From positions 124,001-188,000 of the forward strand of contig JAPPED010000003.1 in the NCBI GenBank assembly GCA_028824295.1: DNA of 64,000 nucleotides, read 5' to 3'. Below, piece after piece: positions 55,884 to 64,000 of the stretch. The notes beneath the pieces are model-generated. The model ran no database searches. It was given only the letters and a program-made list of their open reading frames with translations, and was not told the DNA's origin. The DNA is from Rhodospirillales bacterium. GTDB taxonomy: Bacteria; Pseudomonadota; Alphaproteobacteria; TMED109. A program made the translations under genes and the position numbers. Position 1 is the stretch's first letter; the number at the start of each line of letters is the position of its first letter.

Positions 55884-56783
55884 ATGGCTAGCAAAGCATG
55901 GTGGATCGAGTTTCCACAGATGGAGCGCGAGTCCCTGGTAGCACTTCGCAAGACGCTCGACGGTGCCTATCGAGAATTCTCGCGGTCCTATGGCGAATTG
56001 ATCGAAACCTTCTTCGAGCCGCTTCTCAAGTTCCTTGTCTGGTTCGAGAGGATTCTGCTCAATGCTCCGTGGTGGGTGGTTCTGCTTGCGGTTTGTGCGT
56101 TCGCCTTCCTTGCGAGCCGTTCATGGAAAATCGTCGCCGGAACAATCGTCGCGTTTCTGCTGATCGGTTATTTCGGCATGTGGGAAGACACGATGAGCAC
56201 CATGAGCATGATCGCCGTGTGCACGCTGCTGTCGATCGTGCTCGGGGTTCCGATTGGCATACTGATGGCCAGGTCGGATCGTACTCAGGCCGTGGTAACC
56301 CCGCTGCTTGATGTGATGCAAACGATGCCAGCGTTTGTGTATCTCATTCCGGTCGTGATGCTGCTCGGTATCGGCAAGGTACCAGGTCTGATTGCCGTTG
56401 TGATCTATGCCGTTCCCCCGGTGATCCGTCTTACCAATCTCGGTATTCGTTTGGTGGACCGCGAGGTACTGGAGGCCTCCGACGCGTTCGGGGCAAGCGG
56501 CTGGCAGCGGTTGGTCGGAGTCCAGATTCCCCTGGCATTCCCGACCATCATGGCGGGGGTAAATCAAACGATCATGATGGCCCTGGCGATGGTCGTAATC
56601 GCGTCGATGATTGGTGTTCAGGGCCTGGGACAGCCTGTCCTTCGATCGATTACCAACCAGTACTTTACGTTGGGGCTGCTCAACGGTCTCGCTATCGTAG
56701 CCTTGGCAATCATCTTCGACAGGGTTTCGCAAGCCTATGGCAAGAGGCTTCAATTGCAGTACAAGCAACCCCATCATGCCTGA
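55884..56783 (+). CDS. proW: glycine betaine/proline ABC transporter, permease
   Basis: Inner-membrane permease of 299 residues with about six or seven transmembrane helices. The ABC-coupling EAA loop reads EASDAFGASGWQRLVGVQIPLAFP. The N-terminal ~60 residues are hydrophilic, as in ProW. The last 8 bases overlap the ATPase gene start, so the two are coupled. The start ATG follows GGGAG about 12 bases upstream. Confidence 0.92.
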   Translation: MASKAWWIEFPQMERESLVALRKTLDGAYREFSRSYGELIETFFEPLLKFLVWFERILLNAPWWVVLLAVCAFAFLASRSWKIVAGTIVAFLLIGYFGMWEDTMSTMSMIAVCTLLSIVLGVPIGILMARSDRTQAVVTPLLDVMQTMPAFVYLIPVVMLLGIGKVPGLIAVVIYAVPPVIRLTNLGIRLVDREVLEASDAFGASGWQRLVGVQIPLAFPTIMAGVNQTIMMALAMVVIASMIGVQGLGQPVLRSITNQYFTLGLLNGLAIVALAIIFDRVSQAYGKRLQLQYKQPHHA

Positions 56784-57810
56784 GCCCATGGTTCTCATCC
56801 GAGGTCTCTACAAGATCTTCGGACCTCGCGCAAAGAAGGTGCTGCCGATGGTGCTTGACGGCATGGGTAAGCAAGAACTTCTTGACAGTCACGGTTGCGT
56901 ATTGGGCCTGCGCGATATCAATTTGTCAGTGCCGCGACATTTCATTCAAGTCGTCATGGGACTTTCAGGTTCCGGAAAATCGACCCTGCTTCGGCACATC
57001 AACCGGCTGATTGCGCCGACCGCCGGGGAAATCGTCGTGGATGGTCTTGATGTGTCGACCATGGACGAGCCGACGCTGCGCGAGTTTCGGCGACACCGTG
57101 CGTCAATGGTGTTCCAGCGTTTCGCACTCCTGCCTCACCGCACCGTCCGCGATAACATTGGTTTCGGCCTGAGGATTCAGGGGCTGGAAAGCGCGGAAGT
57201 CGAACGGCGCGCGTCCCGCTGGATCGAACGTGTCGGTCTTGAAGACTTCGCTGATCGCTATCCCGGAGAACTCTCCGGCGGCATGCAGCAGCGGGTTGGC
57301 TTGGGCCGGGCGTTGGCAACGGATCCCGATATCCTGCTGATGGACGAAGCATTTAGCGCTCTCGATCCGCTGATCCGATACGACATGCAGAACATGCTCA
57401 TCGACCTGCAGAAAGAGCTCAAGAAAACAATCGTCTTTATCACGCATGATCTTGAGGAGGCGTTGCGCATCGGCGACAACATCACGATTTTGCGCGACGG
57501 AGGGGTTGTGCAACAGGGCACCGCGCAGGAAATCGTGCTCAAGCCCGCAGACGACTATGTCGCGGATTTCGTCAAGGACGTCAATCGGGGCAAGGTCATC
57601 AGGGTGGAGAGCATCATGAAACCGGCGACCGAATGCGCCGACACCCCCGCAATTCCGGTTGGGACACGGCTCGAACGCGCTGCGCTCGCGCTATCGGAGG
57701 CGACGTCGGAAAGAGGAACGGTCACGGGTCGGGATGGGAAGGCCCTCGGGAGCATTTCACAGCTGGACCTACTGAGCGCGATGGTGCGGCGAAAGCAGCC
57801 AGCCAACTAG
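56776..57810 (+). CDS. proV: glycine betaine/proline ABC transporter, ATP-binding protein
   Basis: 344 residues. The ATPase domain has Walker A GLSGSGKST, Q-loop MVFQRFALLPH, signature ELSGGMQQR, Walker B ILLMDEAFSALD and the switch histidine in FITHD. As in ProV there is an N-terminal extension, and a C-terminal regulatory tail begins near residue 275. The tail is shorter than two full CBS domains. The start at 56776 overlaps proW by 8 bases; ATG at 56788 is an alternative. It powers uptake of compatible solutes and protects against salt stress. Confidence 0.93.
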   Translation: MPEPMVLIRGLYKIFGPRAKKVLPMVLDGMGKQELLDSHGCVLGLRDINLSVPRHFIQVVMGLSGSGKSTLLRHINRLIAPTAGEIVVDGLDVSTMDEPTLREFRRHRASMVFQRFALLPHRTVRDNIGFGLRIQGLESAEVERRASRWIERVGLEDFADRYPGELSGGMQQRVGLGRALATDPDILLMDEAFSALDPLIRYDMQNMLIDLQKELKKTIVFITHDLEEALRIGDNITILRDGGVVQQGTAQEIVLKPADDYVADFVKDVNRGKVIRVESIMKPATECADTPAIPVGTRLERAALALSEATSERGTVTGRDGKALGSISQLDLLSAMVRRKQPAN

Positions 57811-58040
57811 GAAATTTCGTTTCACGGAACCTTTGCCCCCGCGCCAGGGTCGGCCGGCCTGAGTCGCCGATCAACTCGCACCAGTTGGCCGGTCCCGCCG
57901 GCAAGTATGGCGTCCGTCGGATCCGTGGTCCGTCGAATTCGGGCTTCATCCCAATCGTCAACTTCGCTGCAGAGAAGCGTTGTCCGTCCGCTGAAACCAC
58001 CTGATACGATGCCCGACCGCGGCTCACCGAAAGCACTTCG

Positions 58041-58862
58041 ATGCGACTACCGATCTATCAGTTGGATGCCTTCACCGACCGGGCGTTCGGCGGCAATCCT
58101 GCCGCCGTGTGCCTGCTGAACGAATGGCTGGACGATGCCACTCTGCAGGCAATAGCGCTCGAGAACAATTTGTCCGAGACCGCATTCCTGGTCGCCGGTG
58201 ACAACGGAGACTACGAGCTTCGCTGGTTCACGCCGACGCTGGAGGTCGACCTCTGCGGGCACGCCACGCTCGCGTCCGGCTGGCTGATCCTTCATCGGTT
58301 GGCGCCCGATCGGGAAGAGGTCGGATTCGCGACACGCTCAGGGCGCCTGACCGTCCGACGCAGTGACAGCGGCCTCCGCATGGATTTCCCGGCAGACCCG
58401 CCAGCCTCCATTCGCGTACCGGACGGTCTGGAAGCGGTGCTCGGCGCCACGCCCGAGGCGGTACTGATGGGACGTTATTGCATGGCAGTCTTGGGTACCG
58501 AGGCGGAAGTTCGCGCCATGGCGCCCGATCTGGACGGGATTGGGAAGTTGACCGCGGGCCACCTGATCGTGACGGCCAAAGGCGCGCAAGTGGATTTTGT
58601 TTCCCGCTTCTTTGCCCCCGGTTCCGGCATTGCAGAAGACCCGGTAACCGGCAGTGCTCATTGCATCCTCGCTCCCTATTGGGCGAAGCAACTAGGGAAG
58701 CGGAGCCTGACAGCTCGCCAGGTGTCAGCCCGAGGCGGTGAACTCCGCTGCACGCTGGATGGCGATCGTGTCGGCCTCATAGGCAGCTGCACCTTCTACA
58801 TGGAGGGATGGATCGAGATTCCGGATGGGGGTTGTCCGAGCCCACGGCTTGCCGACGATTGA
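58041..58862 (+). CDS. PhzF/YddE-family isomerase-like protein
   Basis: 273 residues with the two-lobed PhzF fold. The N-terminus is IYQLDAFTDRAFGGNPAAVCLL, and the catalytic glutamate is E46 in NNLSETAF. DLCGHATLASG and EDPVTGSAHC are further family motifs. PhzF isomerises a dihydroxyanthranilate precursor in phenazine synthesis, but most members have unknown substrates. No phenazine genes are present, so the phenazine role is not supported. It stands alone after proV. Confidence 0.92.
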   Translation: MRLPIYQLDAFTDRAFGGNPAAVCLLNEWLDDATLQAIALENNLSETAFLVAGDNGDYELRWFTPTLEVDLCGHATLASGWLILHRLAPDREEVGFATRSGRLTVRRSDSGLRMDFPADPPASIRVPDGLEAVLGATPEAVLMGRYCMAVLGTEAEVRAMAPDLDGIGKLTAGHLIVTAKGAQVDFVSRFFAPGSGIAEDPVTGSAHCILAPYWAKQLGKRSLTARQVSARGGELRCTLDGDRVGLIGSCTFYMEGWIEIPDGGCPSPRLADD

Positions 58863-59086
58863 GATTTCGCAAGAACCCGCCTGCGGGGCTGGCCGCACGC
58901 GGCGCTGAGGCGCCCTGTCGGCACACGTGGTGGCGGAGGGTCGACGTCGGTCGGGTGACCAGCATTCTCGATAGTACTGGTGTCGTCGCAGCCAGACGGT
59001 CACGGTTGCCTGAACCATGTCGGTGGGCTAATTACGCGGCATCGAGATTTCAGACAGGGTCAGCCCAACAGCTGCGGCAGGCGGTT

Positions 59087-59584
59087 ATGCGGACGACAAT
59101 TTCCATTGGCAGCGCATGGTGCGCGGGTTTGGCGGCGGTGGCCGTGTTCGGGTGGGCGGTCCTGGTCGATGCCGCCGAGATCACCGACGACATGCGTGCG
59201 CGAGCGGCGGACGCGGGTGTCGTCATCGAGTACCCCCACGATCCCAAGCGTCCGTACCAGAGCACTGATTACCTCCTTAGGGATACCAATGTCCGCTACA
59301 TGCAAGGACTTCGGTACGCGTCGGTATTTCAGCTTGGCGACGCCTTCGAGATGTTTCTGTTAGGGGCCAGGCGCGGACATGCCCTGTCGCAGATTCACTT
59401 GGGCAAGTACTACGCCAACGGACAGGGGACGGAAGTCGATCTCGTAGAGGCGTACAAGTGGTTTCGCCTATCCGGCGAACCCAACGCGGATTACTACATG
59501 GATGTGCTGACGGAGCAGCTGACCGCGGGCGAGGTCGCCGAAGCCGAACAGCGCGCCCGCGATTTCGTCGGATCCTACGAGTAG
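59087..59584 (+). CDS. Sel1-repeat-like exported protein
   Basis: 165 residues from the ATG at 59087. A signal peptide (about 1-30, ending VDAAE) is followed by a helical region with GARRGHALSQIHLGKYYANG and DLVEAYKWFRLSG, one recognisable Sel1/TPR-like repeat pair. Such proteins act as periplasmic scaffolds. The last 10 bases overlap the convergent phytanoyl-CoA dioxygenase-like gene. Frame upstream of 59087 is open but lacks resemblance to anything. Confidence 0.75.
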   Translation: MRTTISIGSAWCAGLAAVAVFGWAVLVDAAEITDDMRARAADAGVVIEYPHDPKRPYQSTDYLLRDTNVRYMQGLRYASVFQLGDAFEMFLLGARRGHALSQIHLGKYYANGQGTEVDLVEAYKWFRLSGEPNADYYMDVLTEQLTAGEVAEAEQRARDFVGSYE

Positions 59585-60462
59585 GCTGCCTGCCGGGTAT
59601 CTGCCTCATCGAAGAACCGGTGGGCTGCAGCTCGCTGGTTTTCGAAGATGGACCCCGGATGCAGGGCGGGCGGCAGGGGGATGCGTACCGGGACGTCCTC
59701 CAAGCGTGGCGTGAGTGTCGGGCTGCCGCGTACTACCCGCTCGTTGAACTCCTCGAGATCACCCGCTCCCATCAGCGGCCACGCGTCCGCAGCAGCGTAC
59801 TCCCACAGCAGCAGTCGCCGCGGCTTGCCGGAACGGTTGGCGCTGGAACCGTGCACGAGCCGGACGTGATGTACGCTGATTGACCCAGCCCGGCCGGTTA
59901 CGGTCTCCACCTTGCTGAAATCCAGGTCACAGGTGTCAAGATCAATCGCGCCGGAGAACTTGCCTCCGGCGTGGTGGTTGTACACGGGCCCCCGGTGAGT
60001 CTCGGGAAGCATCAAGATCGGGCCGTTCTCAAGGTTCATGTCGTCCAGCATCACGCCGACTGCGAGGAGATCGTCATTGGTGTGCGGGTAGAAGGCCCAG
60101 TCCTGGTGCCATTCCACGGCATCTTCGGCCTTGCCCGGCTTGAGATTGATCTTGCCGCCATGCAGACGGACGTCACTTCCCAGCAGGTCCGCCATGATGT
60201 CGGTGAGGACGGGATCGGCGGCGAACTGGCGGAATTCGGGGTGGGCCTTGTGGGGGAGCTTGATCCGTCGAACCAGCGGAGCCTCAGGAGTGTGACCGTC
60301 GGCGACGTCGTACACGTCATCGTGCCCCGGCACGCCCGCCGCATTGTCGACGAATTCCTGGGTCAGCGCTTTGAGCCTGTCGATCGTGGAGGCGGGAATG
60401 ACGTCCTCGATGACGAGATAACCCTTCTCCCGATAGGTATCGATTTGGGCAGGCGTGAGCAT
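59575..60462 (-). CDS. phytanoyl-CoA dioxygenase (PhyH) family protein
   Basis: Iron(II)- and 2-oxoglutarate-dependent oxygenase of 295 residues. The HxD iron motif is in EWHQDWAFYPH; the second histidine is in SVHHVRLVHGS, and the 2-oxoglutarate arginine follows in the GKPRRLLLWEY segment. This set is complete, so catalysis is likely. PhyH proteins hydroxylate branched acyl-CoA, ectoine or small metabolites. It could act on methyl-branched lipids such as the predicted PKS product, but it is 38 kb away and that link is only speculative. It diverges from dapA. Confidence 0.9.
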   Translation of the reverse strand: MLTPAQIDTYREKGYLVIEDVIPASTIDRLKALTQEFVDNAAGVPGHDDVYDVADGHTPEAPLVRRIKLPHKAHPEFRQFAADPVLTDIMADLLGSDVRLHGGKINLKPGKAEDAVEWHQDWAFYPHTNDDLLAVGVMLDDMNLENGPILMLPETHRGPVYNHHAGGKFSGAIDLDTCDLDFSKVETVTGRAGSISVHHVRLVHGSSANRSGKPRRLLLWEYAAADAWPLMGAGDLEEFNERVVRGSPTLTPRLEDVPVRIPLPPALHPGSIFENQRAAAHRFFDEADTRQAAYS

Positions 60463-60631
60463 GCTGGAAGGCCTCCTTCGACCGAGCCCGAACGCGCCGG
60501 TCTCGTACGATCCCTCACTAACGAAGACTGCCGGTCCCGGCGCAGTATCTGGCTGTGCGCTGGAGCGGCAACCTCAGGAAGCATAATATAGTCATGGATC
60601 ACACCTTCGCGCGAACGGATACACATGTGCC

Positions 60632-61522
60632 ATGTTTCAGGGTTCCCTCTGTGCGTTGATCACCCCGTTTCGCGACGGCGAAGTGGATGAGGCCGCGATC
60701 CGGGAGATCGTGGACTGGCACGTAGCCGAGGGCACGACCGGCCTCGTGCCGTGCGGCACAACCGGCGAATCGCCGGTCCTGTCACACGAAGAGCATGATC
60801 GGGTTGTCAGCCTGACGATCGAGTGCGCTGCCGGCCGAATCCCGGTGATGGCCGGGACGGGCTCGAACTCGACCAGGGAGGCCATCCGCCTCACGCAACA
60901 CGCGCGGGCCGCCGGCGCCGACGCGGCCCTGCTGGTCATGCCGTACTACAACAAACCGACACAGGAAGGGATGTACGGCCATTTCCGGGCGGTGCACGAC
61001 GCCACCGATCTGCCTCTGTACATCTACAACATCCCGGGTCGGTGCGTGGTCGATATGTCGATCGACACGATGGTCCGACTGGCTGAGCTTCCCCGGATCG
61101 TCGGGGTCAAGGATGCGAGCAACGATCCCGTTCGGCCGCATCAGCTGCGTGCCGCGCTGGCGGATCGCGAATTCAACCAGTTGTCGGGCGAAGACGCATC
61201 TCAGCTTGCCTTCCTCGCATGCGGAGGCCATGGAACGATTTCTGTCACCGCGAACGTCGCACCTCGCGAATGCGCGGCCATGCATCAGGCATGGCAGGCC
61301 GGCAATGCCGCGAAGGCGCTGGCACTGCACGAACGCCTGATGCCTCTGCACGAGGCGTTGTTCGTGGAGACCAGTCCGGGGCCCGTGAAGTTTGCAACTT
61401 CCCTGCTCGGCAGATGCAGTTCGGAGATTCGATTACCGCTGGTGGAGCCGGGACCATCGACACAGCAGGCAGTGCGGGCCGCCATGGCCAGTCTCGATCT
61501 CCTCGCAGACGGGGCCGGGTGA
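60632..61522 (+). CDS. dapA: 4-hydroxy-tetrahydrodipicolinate synthase
   Basis: First committed enzyme of lysine and diaminopimelate synthesis, condensing pyruvate with aspartate semialdehyde. The 296 residues have GTTGES near 42-47, the catalytic Tyr in YIYNIPGR (Y132), and the Schiff-base lysine K160 in VGVKDAS. It heads the block dapA-smpB-folK-rpoZ-rsh, an order typical of Alphaproteobacteria. smpB begins 4 bases after its stop. Confidence 0.97.
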   Translation: MFQGSLCALITPFRDGEVDEAAIREIVDWHVAEGTTGLVPCGTTGESPVLSHEEHDRVVSLTIECAAGRIPVMAGTGSNSTREAIRLTQHARAAGADAALLVMPYYNKPTQEGMYGHFRAVHDATDLPLYIYNIPGRCVVDMSIDTMVRLAELPRIVGVKDASNDPVRPHQLRAALADREFNQLSGEDASQLAFLACGGHGTISVTANVAPRECAAMHQAWQAGNAAKALALHERLMPLHEALFVETSPGPVKFATSLLGRCSSEIRLPLVEPGPSTQQAVRAAMASLDLLADGAG

Positions 61523-61526
61523 CGCG

Positions 61527-61982
61527 GTGAGGCACCCGGTCGCGGTCAATCGCCGCGCCCGCCACGATTACGAGCTGGGAGAGAAGTACGAGGCCGGTCT
61601 CGTGCTTCAGGGCAGCGAGGTCAAGTCGCTTCGTGCCGGTGGCGCAAGCCTTCGCGAAGCGTACGCGGAGCCCAAGGACGGGGAACTCTGGCTGGTCAAT
61701 GTCCACATCGCGCCTTGGCGGTCGGCGGCAAAAGGGCACCAACACGAACCGAAGCGCCCGCGCAAGCTCCTGCTGCACCGACGGCAGATCGATCGGATCA
61801 CGGTGGCCATCAACGAGCAAGGCATGACGGTCGCCCTGCTGTCGATCTACTTCAACGAGACCGGTACCGCCAAGGCCGAGATCGCGCTTGCACGGGGGCG
61901 CAAGAGTCGGGATCGCCGGTATGACATTGGCAAGCGGGAATGGCAGCGTGAGCGGGCGCGCGTGATGCGGGAACGAGGCTGA
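61527..61982 (+). CDS. smpB: SsrA-binding protein SmpB
   Basis: 151 residues. Binds tmRNA and delivers it to stalled ribosomes. NRRARHDYELGEKYEAGLVLQGSEVKSLR is the family's start. The basic C-terminal tail (RGRKSRDRRYDIGKREWQRERAR) inserts into the empty mRNA channel. The start is the GTG at 61527, immediately after dapA. The frame is open upstream, but only inside dapA. No tmRNA gene lies in this window. Confidence 0.95.
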   Translation: MRHPVAVNRRARHDYELGEKYEAGLVLQGSEVKSLRAGGASLREAYAEPKDGELWLVNVHIAPWRSAAKGHQHEPKRPRKLLLHRRQIDRITVAINEQGMTVALLSIYFNETGTAKAEIALARGRKSRDRRYDIGKREWQRERARVMRERG

Positions 61983-62221
61983 ATGTGCCTGCAATGGCCA
62001 AGACAGCGAAGGTGCTGCCTGAGGGATTTGCCTAGGCGGTCAGCCGGCACTGGACGACGCGCGGTTGCCCGGGAGATCGTGGCTGCGGATCGGGCGACAC
62101 GATCGTTCCGGACGCCCTGCTGCGTCAGCGCACTCAACTGGGGTGGTCGGGGCGCGCCGCTATTGCCGGCGTTCGTGTGCCTGGTCGAACCGGACTGGGC
62201 CGCTGACTGGTCGTTGCTGAC

Positions 62222-62899
62222 GTGAAACGGCGGCCGGGCCCATTCGGAAGATCAGGGAGTCGGGCAAGGCGCCGGTTGCCGGCGACAGCCGATGCCCTGC
62301 ATCACTCACCACCCGGCGCGCGCACCCGGCCTCGGGGCCTGCAGGTTCCGCTGTCCGATGCGGTCCTGATCGCCATCGGGGCCAATCTTCGGGCCCCGGG
62401 CTTCGGCCCGCTCACGTCCCGACCGGCGCTCGTGTCGCTTCGTCTGGCGCGCGCCGGTTTGCGTCCAGAACGACTTTCCCGGTTGTACTGCGCGCGTCCC
62501 TGGCCAGTCGGACTGGGCCCGGCGTATGTCAATGCGGTCGCGCTGGTTCGGTCCCGACTGGCACCGCCTGTCATTCTCGGACGCCTGCTCAAGATCGAGC
62601 GCGCGTTCGGCCGTCGGCGACGTCGTCGGAACGACCCACGTACACTAGACCTCGACCTGTTGGCTGCTGGCACGACCGTGACGGGAGAAGCCTGCGCCCC
62701 GGTCCTTCCTCACCCGAGGCTGCACGACCGAGCGTTCGTGTTGCGGCCGCTACTTGATGTGTGCCCGCGTTGGCGCCATCCCGTGCACGCGTCCCCGCTG
62801 TCGGTACTGCTGGCAAGAGTATCGCGACCAGGGGATACGTGGCCCTGGAAGCGGTCCAGCCGGCGACGAAAAGGGGCATTACGGTTGAAAACGCGCTAG
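62222..62899 (+). CDS. folK: 7,8-dihydro-6-hydroxymethylpterin pyrophosphokinase
   Basis: Transfers pyrophosphate from ATP to the pterin precursor of folate. VLIAIGANL starts the domain near residue 48, and NDPRTLDLDLL carries the magnesium-binding aspartates. PHPRLHDRAFVLRPLLDV is another hallmark. At 225 residues from the GTG it has an N-terminal stretch of about 45 basic residues that the family lacks. No start codon better suited to the domain is available, so the start is uncertain. The protein is strikingly arginine-rich. Confidence 0.87.
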   Translation: MKRRPGPFGRSGSRARRRLPATADALHHSPPGARTRPRGLQVPLSDAVLIAIGANLRAPGFGPLTSRPALVSLRLARAGLRPERLSRLYCARPWPVGLGPAYVNAVALVRSRLAPPVILGRLLKIERAFGRRRRRRNDPRTLDLDLLAAGTTVTGEACAPVLPHPRLHDRAFVLRPLLDVCPRWRHPVHASPLSVLLARVSRPGDTWPWKRSSRRRKGALRLKTR

Positions 62900-62973
62900 T
62901 TTCAGGCTAAACGGGCGAACCTTGGCGGGGCGGCCCCATCCGGGCGGTCTCGCTGTTACCGAGGAGAGATGCT

Positions 62974-63498
62974 GTGGCGCGCGTAACGGTCGAAGACTGC
63001 ATTCCTGTCGTCAACAATCGCTTCGAGTTGGTGCTCTACGCGGCGGAGCGGTCACGCGCGATCGCCCGAGGATCCGAGATTACGGTGCAGAAGGACGACG
63101 ACAAGGATTCGGTGGTCGCGCTCCGGGAAATCGCGGAGGGCAACCTCGACCTCGAGGCGCTACAGGAAGGGATCGTGCGATCGCTTCAGAATCACTTCGA
63201 GCGGGACGAGGCTGACGAGGATCCCATCGAGGCATACGCTCGCTCGCTGGGGCTGGACCAGGTTCCTGTCGTTCCGGATGCAGACATGCTGTCCTCAAGC
63301 GAGGTTGAGGCCGCCAGTGTCCCGGACGCGGAGCAGGCCGGCATGCATGTTGCGGATTCGGCTGCGGAGCTGAACTCCGGAGACGACGAGGACACCGACA
63401 TGGAAGGCGACCTCGATGATCGGGAGGAGCCGGACATGGCGCTGGGTCTCGAGGCCGAACCCGGCGACGCGGGCTTTGACGAGGCTGGCGAGGATTAG
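62974..63498 (+). CDS. rpoZ: RNA polymerase omega subunit with long acidic tail
   Basis: 174 residues from a GTG preceded by GAGGAGA. The first ~65 residues are a standard omega domain (ARVTVEDC, NRFELVLYAAERSRAI, KDDDKDSVVALREIAEG). The rest is a long acidic tail with few basic residues (for example GDDEDTDMEGDLDDREE). E. coli omega has 91 residues and most alphaproteobacterial ones about 120-135, so the tail is long. It helps assemble RNA polymerase and contributes to a ppGpp site with the beta-prime subunit in some bacteria. The next gene is the ppGpp enzyme. Confidence 0.95.
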   Translation: MARVTVEDCIPVVNNRFELVLYAAERSRAIARGSEITVQKDDDKDSVVALREIAEGNLDLEALQEGIVRSLQNHFERDEADEDPIEAYARSLGLDQVPVVPDADMLSSSEVEAASVPDAEQAGMHVADSAAELNSGDDEDTDMEGDLDDREEPDMALGLEAEPGDAGFDEAGED

Positions 63499-63531
63499 GT
63501 GCCGGCGACGGATTAAGCTACTCACTGTGAC

Positions 63532-63536
63532 GGAGG
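63532..63536 (+). promoter_or_regulatory. strong Shine-Dalgarno sequence before rsh
   Basis: GGAGG lies 7 bases before an ATT codon. It fixes the rsh start there, since no ATG, GTG, TTG or CTG exists between the upstream in-frame TAA (63514) and this ATT. Confidence 0.75.
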
Positions 63537-63543
63537 ATCCACC

Positions 63544-64000
63544 ATTCGCCAGCAAGAGCTGATTGAACGGGTTCGCGAATACGACCCTTCGGTCAATGAG
63601 GCGAAACTCAACCGCGCGTTCACATTCTCCATGGAGCGTCATCACGCGCAAAAGCGCGAATCTGGTGAGGCGTACTTTTCGCATCCGCTCGAGGTCGCCG
63701 GCATCTTGGCAAGGTACCGGCTGGATTCCGCCACGATTGCCACCGGCCTGCTGCATGACACCATCGAGGATGGGGTTGCGACCGAGGAGGAGATCCGGCG
63801 CGAGTTCGGTACAGAGGTATCCAAGCTCGTGGACGGCGTCACGAAGCTGTCCAAGATCGAGCCGCGGGCTGCGGCCACCCGAGGCGACCTCGGCAAGTTC
63901 GTGCTGGCGATGTCGAAGGATGTCCGGGTCCTGCTGGTCAAGCTTGCCGACCGCCTTCACAACATGCGGACCCTCCAGCACATCCAAAGGCCGGAACGGC
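63544..64000 (+). CDS. rsh: RelA/SpoT homologue (Rsh), partial, with apparent ATT start
   Basis: The 5' part of the ppGpp synthetase/hydrolase gene; it runs off the window. The visible 152 residues begin IRQQELIERVREYDPSVNE, matching the conserved N-terminus of alphaproteobacterial Rsh (MMRQYELVERVKAYDP-like). The hydrolase HD domain has FSHPLEVA, LLHDTIED and KLADRLHNMRTL, so the metal ligands are intact. The codon at the expected start is ATT, 7 bases after GGAGG. The first ATG lies 30 codons further on, inside the conserved domain. Either ATT is used, as in E. coli infC, or the base is a sequencing error. Confidence 0.88.
   Translation, partial: MRQQELIERVREYDPSVNEAKLNRAFTFSMERHHAQKRESGEAYFSHPLEVAGILARYRLDSATIATGLLHDTIEDGVATEEEIRREFGTEVSKLVDGVTKLSKIEPRAAATRGDLGKFVLAMSKDVRVLLVKLADRLHNMRTLQHIQRPER

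Noticed and set aside
58041-58862. Phenazine biosynthesis suggested by the PhzF-like gene
   Set aside because: No other phz genes are present, and most PhzF homologues act elsewhere.
61983-62225. 80-codon frame starting directly after the smpB stop
   Set aside because: Position is suggestive, but the arginine/cysteine-rich translation resembles no protein and has no ribosome-binding site of its own.

Overview
The window reads as a GC-rich alphaproteobacterial chromosome segment. Three gene orders I associate with Alphaproteobacteria support this: a fluoride channel gene overlapping an RluC-type pseudouridine synthase (crcB-rluC), a Mic60/mitofilin-like gene overlapping hemY, and the block dapA-smpB-folK-rpoZ-rsh at the right edge. 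Codon use and GC content look even across the core genes, and I see no insertion sequence, phage, CRISPR array, rRNA or tRNA.

Layout. 1-4.2 kb: Lon protease and two short-chain dehydrogenases. 4.5-7.4 kb: a small ORF, rluC and crcB (minus strand), and a decayed membrane-protein gene whose C-terminal domain is cut off by a frame change and an amber codon. 7.6-10.8 kb: mic60-like, hemY and an L,D-transpeptidase joined by ATGA overlaps. 11.2-28.1 kb: a compact biosynthetic locus. It holds a 3480-residue type I polyketide synthase (KS-AT-DH-MT-ER-KR-ACP followed by KS and a truncated, catalytically dead AT), a discrete ACP, a Rieske oxygenase, a small unknown protein, a thiamine-diphosphate decarboxylase-like enzyme and an Sfp-type phosphopantetheinyl transferase. 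The transferase is translationally coupled to a remnant of the Anbu peptidase gene, and a ketopantoate reductase gene lies upstream on the same strand.

28.5-45.8 kb: an OprP-type porin, a cysteine desulfurase with ferredoxin, DUF1244, two Gfo/Idh oxidoreductases, a macrodomain protein, a haloacetate-dehalogenase-like hydrolase, an IolD-like enzyme, a second porin, and NAD(P)HX repair (nnrDE). 43.2-51.6 kb: what looks like a dedicated TonB uptake system (acidic-loop receptor, ExbB, two ExbD, proline-rich TonB) followed by an imelysin-type periplasmic protein and a two-heme oxidoreductase; iron or haem uptake is the likely role. 52-59.6 kb: a PaiB-like protein, a VapBC-type toxin-antitoxin pair in a gene-poor stretch, a glycine-betaine/proline ABC transporter, PhzF and a Sel1-like protein. 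59.6-64 kb: phytanoyl-CoA dioxygenase-like protein, then dapA-smpB-folK-rpoZ-rsh. The visible rsh gene has a strong Shine-Dalgarno sequence but an ATT codon where the start should be.

The most promising uncharacterised system is the PKS locus. The megasynthase should build a reduced, methyl-branched acyl chain. Its second half keeps an apparently intact KS but lacks a working AT, ACP or thioesterase, and a discrete ACP gene lies next door. The Rieske and thiamine enzymes would then tailor the chain. The product is unknown.
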